From: an uncultured Wenzhouxiangella sp. | GTDB lineage: Bacteria > Pseudomonadota > Gammaproteobacteria > Xanthomonadales > Wenzhouxiangellaceae | DNA: 43,906 bases | Direction: 5' to 3' | NCBI GenBank assembly: GCA_937876395.1 | Contig: CALEIM010000169.1 | Coordinates: 1-43,906 of the forward strand | Shown here: positions 7,611 through 14,422 of the stretch, piece after piece | Layout of the letters: the number at the start of each line of letters is the position of its first letter | How positions within the stretch are numbered: position 1 is the first letter of the stretch | Made by a program: the position numbers and the translations under genes | Notes under the pieces: model-generated | What the model was told of the DNA's origin: nothing | What the model saw: the letters and a program-made list of their open reading frames with translations, nothing else | The model's database searches: none

Positions 7611-8144
7611 TTAGAAATCGCCCCAGCCTTCGCGGTCGAATTCCGGTGCATTTTCCAACGTGTCCTGCGACACGTTGACTACCAGAACATAGTCGTCCGG
7701 ATCCCAGTCGCCGCGGTTCATTTCATGGCGCTGTCCGTCGTTTGACAATGCAGCCGTCCGAGCTGGTTCATCGGTTGTGCCAAGAATCTCGTTACGACCG
7801 TCAAAAAGCCCGTTTTCGTCACCTGGCACCAGGTCAACGTGGTCCCAGTCCAGCGCGACATCCTTTTCACCTATACCAAGGAATCCGCCGACGGAAACAA
7901 TCACACCGACCAGATTTCCGTCTTGGTCAATAATAATGTCCTCGACTTCACCGATCGTTTCATTATCGACTCGGCTGATGACATCGCTGCCTACCAGGCT
8001 GTCAACTGATACGGACTGTGCCGGTATGGTGGCCATGAAGTCGCCCGTCATAACGGCAGACCGTTGGTTGCTTCGGTTGTCTTCCGCCATTGCGGTTCCG
8101 AAAACAAACAGGGCTGAAACAAGCAGCATATATGGAATTTTCAT
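7611..8144 (-). CDS. Exported PRC-barrel domain protein
   Basis: This 177-residue protein has a clear Sec signal peptide (MKIPYMLLVSALFVFGTAMA, cut before EDNRS). A PRC-barrel follows (about residues 48-108): GSDVISRVDNETIGEVEDII, then DGNLVGVIVSVGGFLGIG, and DVALDWDHVDLV. The C-terminal tail is acidic. PRC-barrels are small beta-rich adaptor domains; periplasmic versions occur often in stress clusters of proteobacteria but have no defined activity. AAGGAG (complement of 8151-8156) lies at good spacing before ATG 8144. Candidate promoter P4 lies 62 bases upstream, back to back with P5 for csbD. Confidence 0.85.
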   Translation of the reverse strand: MKIPYMLLVSALFVFGTAMAEDNRSNQRSAVMTGDFMATIPAQSVSVDSLVGSDVISRVDNETIGEVEDIIIDQDGNLVGVIVSVGGFLGIGEKDVALDWDHVDLVPGDENGLFDGRNEILGTTDEPARTAALSNDGQRHEMNRGDWDPDDYVLVVNVSQDTLENAPEFDREGWGDF

Positions 8145-8205
8145 GATTGACTCCTTTTAGCGGTTGAGAAAATCCTGGCGGTATATCGCCGGGTTGCATG
8201 GTATG

Positions 8206-8231
8206 TACGTTTTCAGCGCTGCTCCTGTTCC
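8206..8231 (-). promoter_or_regulatory. Candidate ECF promoter P4 upstream of the PRC-barrel gene
   Basis: On the minus strand GGAAC (8231-8227) and CGTA (8209-8206) are 17 bases apart. The site is oriented towards the PRC-barrel operon and lies back to back with P5, 90 bases away. Confidence 0.7.
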
Positions 8232-8320
8232 AGAAATATTCATGCCCGTCCTCTGGCAGATGCGTCAAGGCGTATTTCCAGCGCCTCAAATTGGGCTGCA
8301 GATGAATTTCGCTCTGATCA

Positions 8321-8346
8321 GGAACCCGTCCACGCGCTTTGACGTA
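8321..8346 (+). promoter_or_regulatory. Candidate ECF promoter P5 upstream of csbD
   Basis: GGAAC (8321-8325), a 17-base spacer and CGTA (8343-8346) precede the csbD start by about 90 bases. The leader between them holds an A-rich run of AAAGTC/AAAGTT repeats (8365-8401). Confidence 0.7.
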
Positions 8347-8435
8347 ATTCGGATGAAATGACTTGAAAGTTAAAGTCAAAGGCAAAGTCAAAGAGAAAGT
8401 CGGTAGGGGTATTTCAACAACCAAAGGAGAACGTC

Positions 8436-8639
8436 ATGAACAGAGATCAAGTGGAAGGACGATGGAATGAGTTCAATGCCAAGGTCAAACAAGCCTGGGG
8501 CGAACTGACGGACGATGAAATCCGCCAGGCAGAAGGCAATATTGAAGAAATTGCCGCAAAAATTCAGAAGCGCTACGGTGACTCGAAAAATGATGCCACC
8601 CACAGACTCAATGAGATGAAGCGCGACCTCAATCAGTAG
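8436..8639 (+). CDS. CsbD family stress protein
   Basis: This 67-residue hydrophilic protein opens with the CsbD pattern MNRDQVEGRWNEFNAKVKQ and carries AWGELTDDEIRQAEGN, matching the small YjbJ/CsbD family. In Bacillus and in enterobacteria relatives are induced by general stress; no biochemical activity is established. AAAGGAGA at 8423-8430 gives a strong ribosome-binding site, and the SD-to-ATG stretch (AGGAGAACGTCATG) is identical to that of chaB. Candidate promoter P5 and a perfect terminator (8670-8703) frame it as a single-gene transcript. Confidence 0.93.
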   Translation: MNRDQVEGRWNEFNAKVKQAWGELTDDEIRQAEGNIEEIAAKIQKRYGDSKNDATHRLNEMKRDLNQ

Positions 8640-8669
8640 TAGTCGAGTCTGAGGGCGGGTACGCTCTGG

Positions 8670-8703
8670 CCCGCCCCGGTGATTGGTCCGGGGCGGGTTT
8701 TTT
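8670..8703 (+). terminator. Intrinsic terminator of csbD
   Basis: CCCGCCCCGG (8670-8679) pairs perfectly with CCGGGGCGGG (8688-8697) around an 8-base loop, followed by six T residues. Confidence 0.93.
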
Positions 8704-8720
8704 CCGTATGGAGGTTGCAA

Positions 8721-8933
8721 ATGAAGAAGCTGCTATTACTTGTTCTTGGAGTAGGTGCCTTGGCGTGCCTTGCGTCGCTCGATTGGAGGCATGCTGCCGG
8801 GACGCCTCACGCCAGACAGGGCGACTTCAGGCCGAACCCAAGGCCTGCCGACTGGGATGAAGTTGATGAGGCCTCAGACGAGTCGTTTCCGGCGAGCGAT
8901 CCGCCCGCCAATACGGGTGCAACGGTGGGCTAG
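8721..8933 (+). CDS. Small protein with SFPASDPPA motif
   Basis: This 70-residue protein starts MKKLLLLVLGVGALACLASL, a signal peptide or membrane anchor (a lipobox-like LAC is possible). Its C-terminal half carries WDEVDEASDESFPASDPPAN. The DEA-x-ESFPASDPP motif recurs in many short uncharacterised proteobacterial proteins; here it is joined to an export signal, which is less usual. ATG 8721 follows GGAGG (8710-8714) at good spacing. It lies downstream of the csbD terminator and has no copy of the ECF motif of its own, so it depends on read-through or an unseen promoter. Confidence 0.65.
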   Translation: MKKLLLLVLGVGALACLASLDWRHAAGTPHARQGDFRPNPRPADWDEVDEASDESFPASDPPANTGATVG

Positions 8934-9017
8934 GTTCCCTGGTACTTGCCCGTTCGAAATGTGAATTGCATTGGTAAGGATGTCAGGAACGCCATCCACA
9001 TTGCGGCTGGCTTGACT

Positions 9018-9045
9018 GCGCTCCACGCGGCAGCCGCGTGGAGTG
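9018..9045. repeat. Perfect hairpin between convergent genes
   Basis: CTCCACGCGG (9021-9030) pairs with CCGCGTGGAG (9034-9043) around CAG. It lies between the convergent small-protein gene and chaB. No T-run follows on either strand, so it is only a possible terminator. Confidence 0.5.
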
Positions 9046-9074
9046 CTCAAGGCGACCCTGTGCGTGGTCCGTCG

Positions 9075-9308
9075 TCAATCAGAATCCCGCTTCCATTCGC
9101 CGCTTTCGTTCTTGCTGTATTCATTTTTGACCGCACTCCATGCAACCCGGTGGGCGGTTTCTTCACGACCTGCATCTCCGCGTCGATCTTTGGGCGATGC
9201 GTATTGCTCATAAGCCGAGTTGTATGCCTTGCGGTAGATGGTTTGGGCGCCCTGAGGCAGGTTGTCGGTGACTTGATCTGGCAGATCCTGATTTCTGTCG
9301 TAAGGCAT
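9075..9308 (-). CDS. chaB: ChaB family protein
   Basis: This 77-residue protein matches ChaB: MPYDRNQDLPDQVTDNLP, then the helical AQTIYRKAYNSAYEQY block, GREETAHRVAWSAVKNEY and a short basic tail. ChaB was first linked to the ChaA cation/proton antiporter in E. coli, but no chaA is near and its biochemical role is unclear; homologues are common in stress clusters. The ATG at 9308 follows AGGAGA, so in-frame upstream codons to 9347 are not needed. The gene reads away from the sigma factor, and candidate promoter P6 lies about 135 bases upstream, divergent from P7. Confidence 0.88.
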   Translation of the reverse strand: MPYDRNQDLPDQVTDNLPQGAQTIYRKAYNSAYEQYASPKDRRGDAGREETAHRVAWSAVKNEYSKNESGEWKRDSD

Positions 9309-9441
9309 GACGTTCTCCTGTTGCGCAGCTTGGAAAAATCTCAACACGTTAACCTGGCTATAACGTTTTCCAAACGTCGCTGATACGTCGTTGGGCGCTA
9401 TAGTCGGTCAACGTTCCGGGTTTTGCACGTGCTGACCAGCA

Positions 9442-9467
9442 TACGCTGCTGCCTGGCAGCGGGTTCC
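9442..9467 (-). promoter_or_regulatory. Candidate ECF promoter P6 upstream of chaB
   Basis: On the minus strand GGAAC (9467-9463) and CGTA (9445-9442) are 17 bases apart and face chaB. The -35 elements of P6 and P7 lie 45 bases apart in divergent orientation. Confidence 0.68.
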
Positions 9468-9511
9468 CGGCGAGGTCGAGAGAGAAAAAAAGCAAAAATT
9501 TGAGGTTTTTT

Positions 9512-9537
9512 GGAACCAAACCCAATTGGCATGCGTA
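9512..9537 (+). promoter_or_regulatory. Candidate autoregulatory ECF promoter P7
   Basis: GGAAC (9512-9516), a 17-base spacer and CGTA (9534-9537) face the sigma factor gene. The leader is about 225 bases and includes a perfect hairpin at 9724-9741. Apart from P6, P7 and that hairpin I see nothing in the gene-free stretch 9309-9768. Confidence 0.7.
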
Positions 9538-9723
9538 ACATCAGATACAGTGTAGTTGTAATCATCGTGGTTGAAACCACGCAGAGACACCAAAAATATA
9601 AGCAGACTGGAAGATCATCAGAAAATCGACGGCTCACAGTTTGCACGATCTAAAACAACCCATGTCTTTTTTGCGGTTGTGTCCGGCGAAGAGCGATAGG
9701 CGAAAGGCCAGAAACTTCACCCC

Positions 9724-9741
9724 GGGAGCAATGTTGCTCCC
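9724..9741. repeat. Palindromic hairpin in the sigma-factor leader
   Basis: GGGAGCAA and TTGCTCCC form an 8-bp perfect stem with a 2-base centre, 28 bases before the sigma start codon. It may be an RNA hairpin or an operator for a dimeric regulator. It overlaps neither P7 nor the ribosome-binding site. Confidence 0.5.
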
Positions 9742-9768
9742 AGGACACATTTTCAAATGGAAGCAGAC

Positions 9769-10320
9769 ATGAGATCAACAAGATCAATTTCAGACGGACA
9801 TCCCCCTCTCCCCGGCTGGTGCGAAGAGGGTTCCAAGCTACGTGCCGAGATCGGCGAAGAGTTGCCGCATCTGCGTCGCTATGCGCTCTCTTTGACCCGT
9901 TGTCCGGCAGAGGCCGACGACCTGGTTCAGTCTTGCATCGAGCGAGCGCTGGCCCGAGAAGCGCAGTTCGATCAAGAGCGACGCCTCAGGCCGTGGCTGT
10001 TCCGGATTCTGCATAATCTTCATGTATCCAATATTCGGCGCCGGAAAAGAGAGTATGAGCAGCTGCGCAAACAATCAGATAACGACGGGGTTGCGGGAAA
10101 TCAGCAAGAGTATTGCGATCTTGATGCTGCCGGCAAAATGCTTGCCAAGCTGCCATCGGATTACCGCGAAGTTTTGCTGATTGTGTGTGTCAGTGGGCTT
10201 TCGTATCAGGAGGCTGCAGCGGTTCTGGAGGTTCCTGTCGGGACCGTTCGTTCTCGTATTTTTCGGGCGCGCGAGCAGTTACGACAGCAATTGAGCCCTC
10301 GTTCACATGAAGCTATCTGA
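9769..10320 (+). CDS. ECF-type RNA polymerase sigma factor
   Basis: This 183-residue sigma-70 family protein has only regions 2 and 4. Region 2 spans LPHLRRYALSLTRCPAEADD, LVQSCIERAL and RPWLFRILHNLHVSNIRRRK. Region 4 spans LAKLPSDYREVLLIVCVSGL, SYQEAAAVLEVPVGTVRSRI and FRAREQLRQQL. GGAAG just before ATG 9769 supports that start; an in-frame ATG at 9757 lacks a site. The candidate promoter P7 upstream has the same GGAAC/CGTA elements as ten other sites around it, suggesting autoregulation and control of this whole cluster. The motif is close to the GGAAC-N16/17-CGTT consensus known for alphaproteobacterial EcfG, yet no PhyR or NepR gene is visible. A short anti-sigma-like gene follows. Confidence 0.93.
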   Translation: MRSTRSISDGHPPLPGWCEEGSKLRAEIGEELPHLRRYALSLTRCPAEADDLVQSCIERALAREAQFDQERRLRPWLFRILHNLHVSNIRRRKREYEQLRKQSDNDGVAGNQQEYCDLDAAGKMLAKLPSDYREVLLIVCVSGLSYQEAAAVLEVPVGTVRSRIFRAREQLRQQLSPRSHEAI

Positions 10321-10353
10321 ACCTGAGGTCTGGCAAAAAAATGGTGCAGATAT

Positions 10354-10378
10354 GGAACCTGTAGCCGGCTGCGACGTA
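10354..10378 (+). promoter_or_regulatory. Candidate ECF promoter P8 before the anti-sigma-like gene
   Basis: GGAAC (10354-10358) and CGTA (10375-10378) are 16 bases apart, 210 bases before the next start. The reading frame running through 10307-10588 is therefore more likely an untranslated leader than coding. Confidence 0.6.
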
Positions 10379-10588
10379 GTTAATGTAATGAAATCCTTTG
10401 AACCGAAGCAGGTCTTCGGTAAAATTGGCAGTGGTTATCGGGCAAATCTTCTGAGTCGCGGGTTTGCGAAACAAGGTTTGCAAAGTTGCATCGCCTCTCC
10501 AGGCTGGCCGTCTTGCACCCAAAATGATTGCGGGATGCAAACAAGCCAGGCCCAGGAACGCCATGCCATTTTGATCAAGGGGTGCACC

Positions 10589-10843
10589 ATGAGCTTTTCA
10601 GGATCAGACGCAGTGTTTATTCCCATCGACATGGAACTATTGAGCGCTTACGTGGACGGTGAGCTCGATTACAAGACTGAAGCGGAGGTGGAGAGCTGCC
10701 TGCTGGAGAGTCCCCAGGCGCAGGCGATTGTCGATCAGTATCGTCGCCTGGACAAGCTTCTGCACCAATCATTTGATCCGTTGCCGGCAAAGACGAGCCG
10801 ATGGCGCGCAAATGGCAGACAAGCGAAACGGCGCCACGCTTGA
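10589..10843 (+). CDS. Short anti-sigma-factor-like protein
   Basis: This 84-residue protein carries the typical N-terminal segment of membrane anti-sigma factors, MELLSAYVDGELDYKTEAEV, followed by LESPQAQAIVDQYRRLDKLL and HQSFDPLP. In the usual family a transmembrane helix and a periplasmic sensor follow; here the protein stops after a basic tail (RRHA). It would thus be a soluble sigma-binding module without a sensor. No His-x3-Cys-x2-Cys zinc motif is present. ATG 10589 follows AAGGGG at good spacing. It lies 268 bases after the sigma gene with its own copy of the regulon promoter (P8), a layout expected for negative feedback. Confidence 0.72.
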   Translation: MSFSGSDAVFIPIDMELLSAYVDGELDYKTEAEVESCLLESPQAQAIVDQYRRLDKLLHQSFDPLPAKTSRWRANGRQAKRRHA

Positions 10844-10939
10844 AAGAGCAACCCGTCTGATCCCTCCTGATAAATCGCCCTCGCAGACTTGCAGAGGTAA
10901 ATTTCGTCATTCCCGAGCAAACGGAAGTGTGAGTGTCGG

Positions 10940-11272
10940 CTACGACTGTTCAGATATCGCGCGACATGATGTCGCGCACTGCTGGCAGGCTTCGACACAG
11001 GACTCCATCTCACCGATGTTCTCGCAATCTTCAGCGCACTGCTCACAGGCGTCCGCGCAGGCACGGCTAATTTCCCAATGAGTTCCATGCCCGATCAGCA
11101 TGACGTTGGCGGTCGCCTGACAGATCTCTGCACATGCGAGCATCATTCTCAGATGGGCCGGGTCGGCATGCGCGCCGCCCTGGTCCAGGCAGAAATTCAT
11201 CGCCGTGTGCAGGCACGCCTGATGGCAAGCCGTGCAGTGTTCGATACAGGTTTTCAGGTCGTGTTCTTTCAT
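10940..11272 (-). CDS. DUF326 four-helix copper-binding protein
   Basis: This 110-residue cysteine-rich protein has repeated CxxxC pairs along predicted helices: CIEHCTACHQAC, then CAEICQAT, CADACEQCAEDC, and CVEACQQCATSC. This is the pattern of DUF326 and of copper storage proteins (Csp), in which cysteines line the inside of a four-helix bundle and hold many Cu(I) ions. No signal peptide is visible, so it is cytoplasmic (Csp3-like). I chose ATG 11272 (MKEHDLKTCIEHC); the frame is open to 11350 but the extra residues lack family features. It lies 80 bases after the SDR gene and probably shares its transcript from P9. Metal identity is family knowledge. Confidence 0.85.
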   Translation of the reverse strand: MKEHDLKTCIEHCTACHQACLHTAMNFCLDQGGAHADPAHLRMMLACAEICQATANVMLIGHGTHWEISRACADACEQCAEDCENIGEMESCVEACQQCATSCRAISEQS

Positions 11273-11352
11273 GAGCTGCCTCGGGTGTGGAAAACCAATT
11301 ATTTCGCCCGCGCTGACTTGGCTGCTTTGGGGCGGAGGTTCTTCTGTCAATA

Positions 11353-12219
11353 TCAGCTCGCGACCGGCGTGCCGCCGTTGACATGAATCACCTGGCCGGA
11401 GATGTAGGACGCATCTTCGGAGGCAAGAAATACGTAGGCCGGCGCAACCTCCGACGGCTGGCCCGGGCGTCCTATCGGGGTAGAACGGCCGAATTCCTCG
11501 ACGTGATCGGCGTCAAAGCTTGCCGGAATAAGAGGTGTCCAGATCGGTCCCGGTGCGACGGCATTGACAAGGATGCCCTTGCCGGCCAGATCGCTGCTCA
11601 ATGAGCGAGTAAAGCCGACAATCGCACCTTTGCTGGATGAATAATCGATCAGATACTTGCGCCCCTGGTAGGCCGTGACACTGGTGGTATTGATGATCCG
11701 TGCGCCTTCTGTCAGGTGCTCAAGAGCGGCTTTGGTGATGTAGAACATGGAAAGCACATTGGTCTGGAACGTCTTTTCTACCGTTTCCAGCTCCAGATCC
11801 TCCAGGCCCTGACGAACGTGCTGCTCGGCGGCGTTGTTCACCACAATATCGATCTGGCCATAGTGGTCAAACACTTGTCCTACAGCACTTTTGGCGAAGT
11901 CCGAGTCACCGATATCGCCGCGGATCAGCAGGCATTCGGCGTCCTCACTTTCAACGAGCTGCTGAGTGCGTTTCGCATCGTCATCTTCACACAGATAGAT
12001 GATGGCCACGTTCGCACCTTCACGCGCATAATGCACGGCCACAGACCGGCCAATCCCTGAATCTCCTCCCGTGATCAGCGCAATCTTGCCCTGCAGCTTG
12101 CCGCATCCTTGATAGCCCTCGCGGATGACCTGCGGCTGCGGCGTCATGTCAGACTGGCTTCCGGGCAGCGATTGCTCCTGTCCGGGAGGGTTTGGGTCTG
12201 GTGCGCCTGGATTGGTCAT
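11353..12219 (-). CDS. NAD(P)-dependent short-chain dehydrogenase, YghA-like
   Basis: This 288-residue SDR has an N-terminal proline-rich extension of about 40 residues typical of the YghA/Gram-positive general-stress SDR group. Next come the cofactor motif ALITGGDSGIGR, the NNAA motif (VVNNAAEQHV), a catalytic Ser in NTTSVTAYQG, and the YxxxK pair in DYSSSKGAIVGF. The C-terminal VAPGPIWTPLIP and ISGQVIHVNGG blocks are intact. These enzymes reduce aldehydes or ketones, but the natural substrate is not established. Homologues are induced by general stress in Bacillus. Candidate promoter P9 lies 32 bases upstream. Confidence 0.92.
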   Translation of the reverse strand: MTNPGAPDPNPPGQEQSLPGSQSDMTPQPQVIREGYQGCGKLQGKIALITGGDSGIGRSVAVHYAREGANVAIIYLCEDDDAKRTQQLVESEDAECLLIRGDIGDSDFAKSAVGQVFDHYGQIDIVVNNAAEQHVRQGLEDLELETVEKTFQTNVLSMFYITKAALEHLTEGARIINTTSVTAYQGRKYLIDYSSSKGAIVGFTRSLSSDLAGKGILVNAVAPGPIWTPLIPASFDADHVEEFGRSTPIGRPGQPSEVAPAYVFLASEDASYISGQVIHVNGGTPVAS

Positions 12220-12251
12220 GGACTTGCCCTGGTGTGAGCTCTACTGTTTCC

Positions 12252-12276
12252 TACGCCTCACTGCCGCTGTGGTTCC
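12252..12276 (-). promoter_or_regulatory. Candidate ECF promoter P9 upstream of the SDR gene
   Basis: On the minus strand GGAAC (12276-12272) and CGTA (12255-12252) are 16 bases apart, 32 bases before the SDR start codon. Confidence 0.65.
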
Positions 12277-12294
12277 GCCGATCGCGGCGCTTGA

Positions 12295-12789
12295 TTACTT
12301 GCCAGACCGCCGGCGTTTCGGATTCGATTGCGACTGAGAGTCCGACTCGCCAGCCTGCAGGTCCGCCAGTGTGTGCAGAAACTGCTTGCTGTACCCGGCC
12401 GCGATACCTACGGCAAACGACGCTATGGACGCCTTGCCCGGGTTCTTCCGAACCCAGTCGGCCAGCGCGGAGTCCACGTGGCTTTCGAGATAATTTTCTA
12501 GTTCTTCGCCGATTCGGACGTTATTGCCAGCCTGCCTGGCTTTGCTCTCACGGTCACGGGATGTCGAGGCCCTGTACGCCTGAATGACCCGCGTGACGGC
12601 CAGAATCAGGAAAATCAGCAGGAGCCCGCAAACTGCTACTGCCAAAGCCGCCAGATCAGGTGGCAAGCTCTTGCGAAAGGCAAAATAGCCAGCCACGCTG
12701 AGAAAGGCAAACACACACAGCCCTACCGGTATGATCAGTATGGCTACAAGGGCACGTTCCTCCAACCGCTGCTTGATTGAATGAAGCAT
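12295..12789 (-). CDS. Two-helix membrane protein next to the DUF883 gene
   Basis: This 164-residue protein has two predicted membrane helices (about 15-35 and 46-67) and a cytoplasmic tail with SRDRESKARQAGNNV and a glycine-rich segment ASFAVGIAAGYS resembling the DUF883 anchor. The C-terminus is strongly basic. The layout, a DUF883 protein followed by a two-helix partner, is like yqjD-yqjE in E. coli, but the sequence is too diverged for me to assign the family firmly. It starts 26 bases after the DUF883 gene, so both probably share promoter P10. Confidence 0.65.
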   Translation of the reverse strand: MLHSIKQRLEERALVAILIIPVGLCVFAFLSVAGYFAFRKSLPPDLAALAVAVCGLLLIFLILAVTRVIQAYRASTSRDRESKARQAGNNVRIGEELENYLESHVDSALADWVRKNPGKASIASFAVGIAAGYSKQFLHTLADLQAGESDSQSQSNPKRRRSGK

Positions 12790-12815
12790 AGAATTACGCC
12801 GTTGGCCAGCCAGGT

Positions 12816-13091
12816 TCAGCGGTCGAGCAGCTTGCCGAGGATGAAACCGGCACCGAGCGCGACTGCGACGCTGCTCATTGGGTGATGCTCGATTTTTTCT
12901 TCAAGCATTTCATGAGCCTGACGGGTCCGTTCCTGGGAATGCCTAGCCAGCGCGCTCAGATGCTCTTTCCCTTCCCGAGGGGCGACGCGCGCGAGATTGG
13001 CAACGGTGCCACCCATTTTGGACAGTTCGTCTTTCAGGGCTTTGAGCTCGTCGCGAAGTTCCTGAATTTCCTTGTTGGTTCCGGTCGCCAT
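12816..13091 (-). CDS. DUF883 (YqjD/ElaB-like) membrane-anchored protein
   Basis: This 91-residue protein starts MATGTNKEIQELRDELKALK. It has a long charged helix, then a C-terminal glycine-zipper anchor (SVAVALGAGFILGKLLDR). This is the YqjD/ElaB/YgaM plan, whose E. coli members are tail-anchored, RpoS-induced and bind ribosomes in stationary phase. AGGAGA precedes ATG 13091; an open frame back to 13334 lacks family features. The gene's regulation by a dedicated ECF motif (P10, 36 bases upstream) would parallel the RpoS dependence known in E. coli. Confidence 0.87.
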   Translation of the reverse strand: MATGTNKEIQELRDELKALKDELSKMGGTVANLARVAPREGKEHLSALARHSQERTRQAHEMLEEKIEHHPMSSVAVALGAGFILGKLLDR

Positions 13092-13126
13092 GATGTCTCC
13101 TGCGATTACAGCGTGTGTGGTTGATA

Positions 13127-13152
13127 TACGCTGTGGGGGCGCGCAAAGTTCC
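13127..13152 (-). promoter_or_regulatory. Candidate ECF promoter P10 upstream of the DUF883 gene
   Basis: On the minus strand GGAAC (13152-13148) and CGTA (13130-13127) are 17 bases apart, facing the DUF883 gene. Confidence 0.7.
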
Positions 13153-13236
13153 GCGATGGGGTGGCCGCTGTTGACAGCCTCTGGTGATGCCTGGGTGCAT
13201 GCACCAGAGGCCGTTGATCCTGCGTCCTTACTGCCA

Positions 13237-13491
13237 TCAACGGCCGCTTTTGAGCTTGCGCACGTACATGCCCAGCCGCGGCTGCTGTTCCGCATAGCCG
13301 CTCTCGCCGATTTCGGGGAAAACCCACTCCTCACCGTTCCAGGTGACTTTGCTGTAGCGCGGTTCGCCCGGGTTGAAGATGACTTCGCATTGACCGCCGG
13401 AACTGTCGTCCTCTGTCACTTCAGTCACCATGCACTCCTGATGGGCTACCTTGATCCATTCGCCGGGTTTGATATGTGGTCTGTCAGCCAT
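13237..13491 (-). CDS. Small hypothetical protein
   Basis: This 84-residue soluble protein (MADRPHIKPGEWIKVAHQEC) is rich in beta-type residues, with VTEVTEDDSSGGQCEVIFNP and a tryptophan pair (VTWNGEEWVFPE). I do not recognise the family; the pattern suggests a compact beta-barrel. AGGAGG lies well placed before ATG 13491. It lies 34 bases after the ctaG-like gene, so it may be the last gene of the oxidase operon. No copy of the ECF motif faces it. Confidence 0.7.
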   Translation of the reverse strand: MADRPHIKPGEWIKVAHQECMVTEVTEDDSSGGQCEVIFNPGEPRYSKVTWNGEEWVFPEIGESGYAEQQPRLGMYVRKLKSGR

Positions 13492-13525
13492 GATGCCTAA
13501 ACCTCCTGTTGAAATGAACGTACAT

Positions 13526-14422
13526 TTAGAGAGATACCCCTTCGGAACGATGCTTGCGTATTGGGCCGCATAATTCACCGGCCGGGTTTGAATTGCTTTC
13601 AAGCTGGTTCATGCGCTGCAGCCAAAGTCCGGTCAGGGCCAGCGCCGCGGCGCTGTAGATCAGGCCACCCGGAACCCACATCAGCAGCCCGGCAAGCTGC
13701 TGATCCGAAAGCTGGTCGAAGCCGGCAAAACCGGCCGGATGCTGTGGGTACAGCAGTTGCGGAGCAAACGTCATCAGCGCACCGAGCATCCCGGTGTGCA
13801 TCATTGTCAGTACTGCCAGCAGCGCGGCCAGACCGAACCCCGGCTGCCCCAGCCGGCCGGGCGCGATCAGGCTCCACCAGAACCACAGGCCAGTCGTAAA
13901 GAACAGCAGGTGCTCAGCGTCGTGAACCAGCTTGTAGACCAGCGCCAACTGGTAGGGCTCGGGGAGGTGCCACAGCCAGATCACGGCCCCGTGGACGATG
14001 AAGGCAGCCAGCGGTGTGCGGCCGGCGCCGGCGTAGATTCGTCCCAGCAGCGGGCCGATTCGGCGGCGCAATCTCAGCGGCAGCGCCTGCATGTACTGCG
14101 GCATGGGCCGGGCCAGCAACAGCATGGGCGGGACCACGGCGAGCAAGAGCATGTGCTGGACCATGTGTCCAGCCAGGCTGGCGTCCTGCCATGACTCGAT
14201 CGGGCCGACCAGTGCTACGGCCAGTAACAGCCAGCCGCCCAGCATCAGCACCGGGCGCCAGATGGCCGGCCGATGGCGAGACCGGATCCAGCCGATGACA
14301 TAAGCTACCAGAGCGATGCCGAGCATCCACAGCACCCAGTCGCCCGTATGCTCGCTGACCGGATGGGCCAGCGCCGGAGAAGATACGGCGCCTGCGATCA
14401 ACAATGCGATCAGCCGCTGCAT
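13526..14422 (-). CDS. CtaG-type (caa3) cytochrome c oxidase assembly protein
   Basis: This 298-residue polytopic membrane protein has a signal-like first helix ending at ALAHPVSEHTGDW and about seven membrane segments. Histidine-rich motifs include LAGHMVQHMLLLAVVPPMLL, VHGAVIWLWHLP, KLVHDAEHLLFFTTGLWFWW and LTMMHTGMLGA. These match the Caa3_CtaG family needed for copper insertion into Bacillus-type oxidases, distinct from Cox11. ATG 14422 overlaps the end of the preceding membrane gene by 13 bases. Its place as fourth gene of the oxidase operon supports the assignment. Confidence 0.87.
   Translation of the reverse strand: MQRLIALLIAGAVSSPALAHPVSEHTGDWVLWMLGIALVAYVIGWIRSRHRPAIWRPVLMLGGWLLLAVALVGPIESWQDASLAGHMVQHMLLLAVVPPMLLLARPMPQYMQALPLRLRRRIGPLLGRIYAGAGRTPLAAFIVHGAVIWLWHLPEPYQLALVYKLVHDAEHLLFFTTGLWFWWSLIAPGRLGQPGFGLAALLAVLTMMHTGMLGALMTFAPQLLYPQHPAGFAGFDQLSDQQLAGLLMWVPGGLIYSAAALALTGLWLQRMNQLESNSNPAGELCGPIRKHRSEGVSL

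Noticed and set aside
8912..8937. GGAAC/CGTA pair on the minus strand with 18-base spacing
   Set aside because: The spacing is off, it overlaps the end of the small-protein gene, and its only downstream reading is antisense to that gene.
9395..9417. GGAAC on the minus strand near chaB
   Set aside because: No CGTA stands at 16-17 bases; the better match is P6 at 9442-9467.
9398..9646. Minus-strand ORF of 82 codons
   Set aside because: It runs across two candidate promoters, has no ribosome-binding site and no family likeness.
10307..10588. Upstream extension of the anti-sigma-like ORF overlapping the sigma gene
   Set aside because: The residues show no family pattern, a good ribosome-binding site exists at 10577-10582, and the region contains candidate promoter P8.
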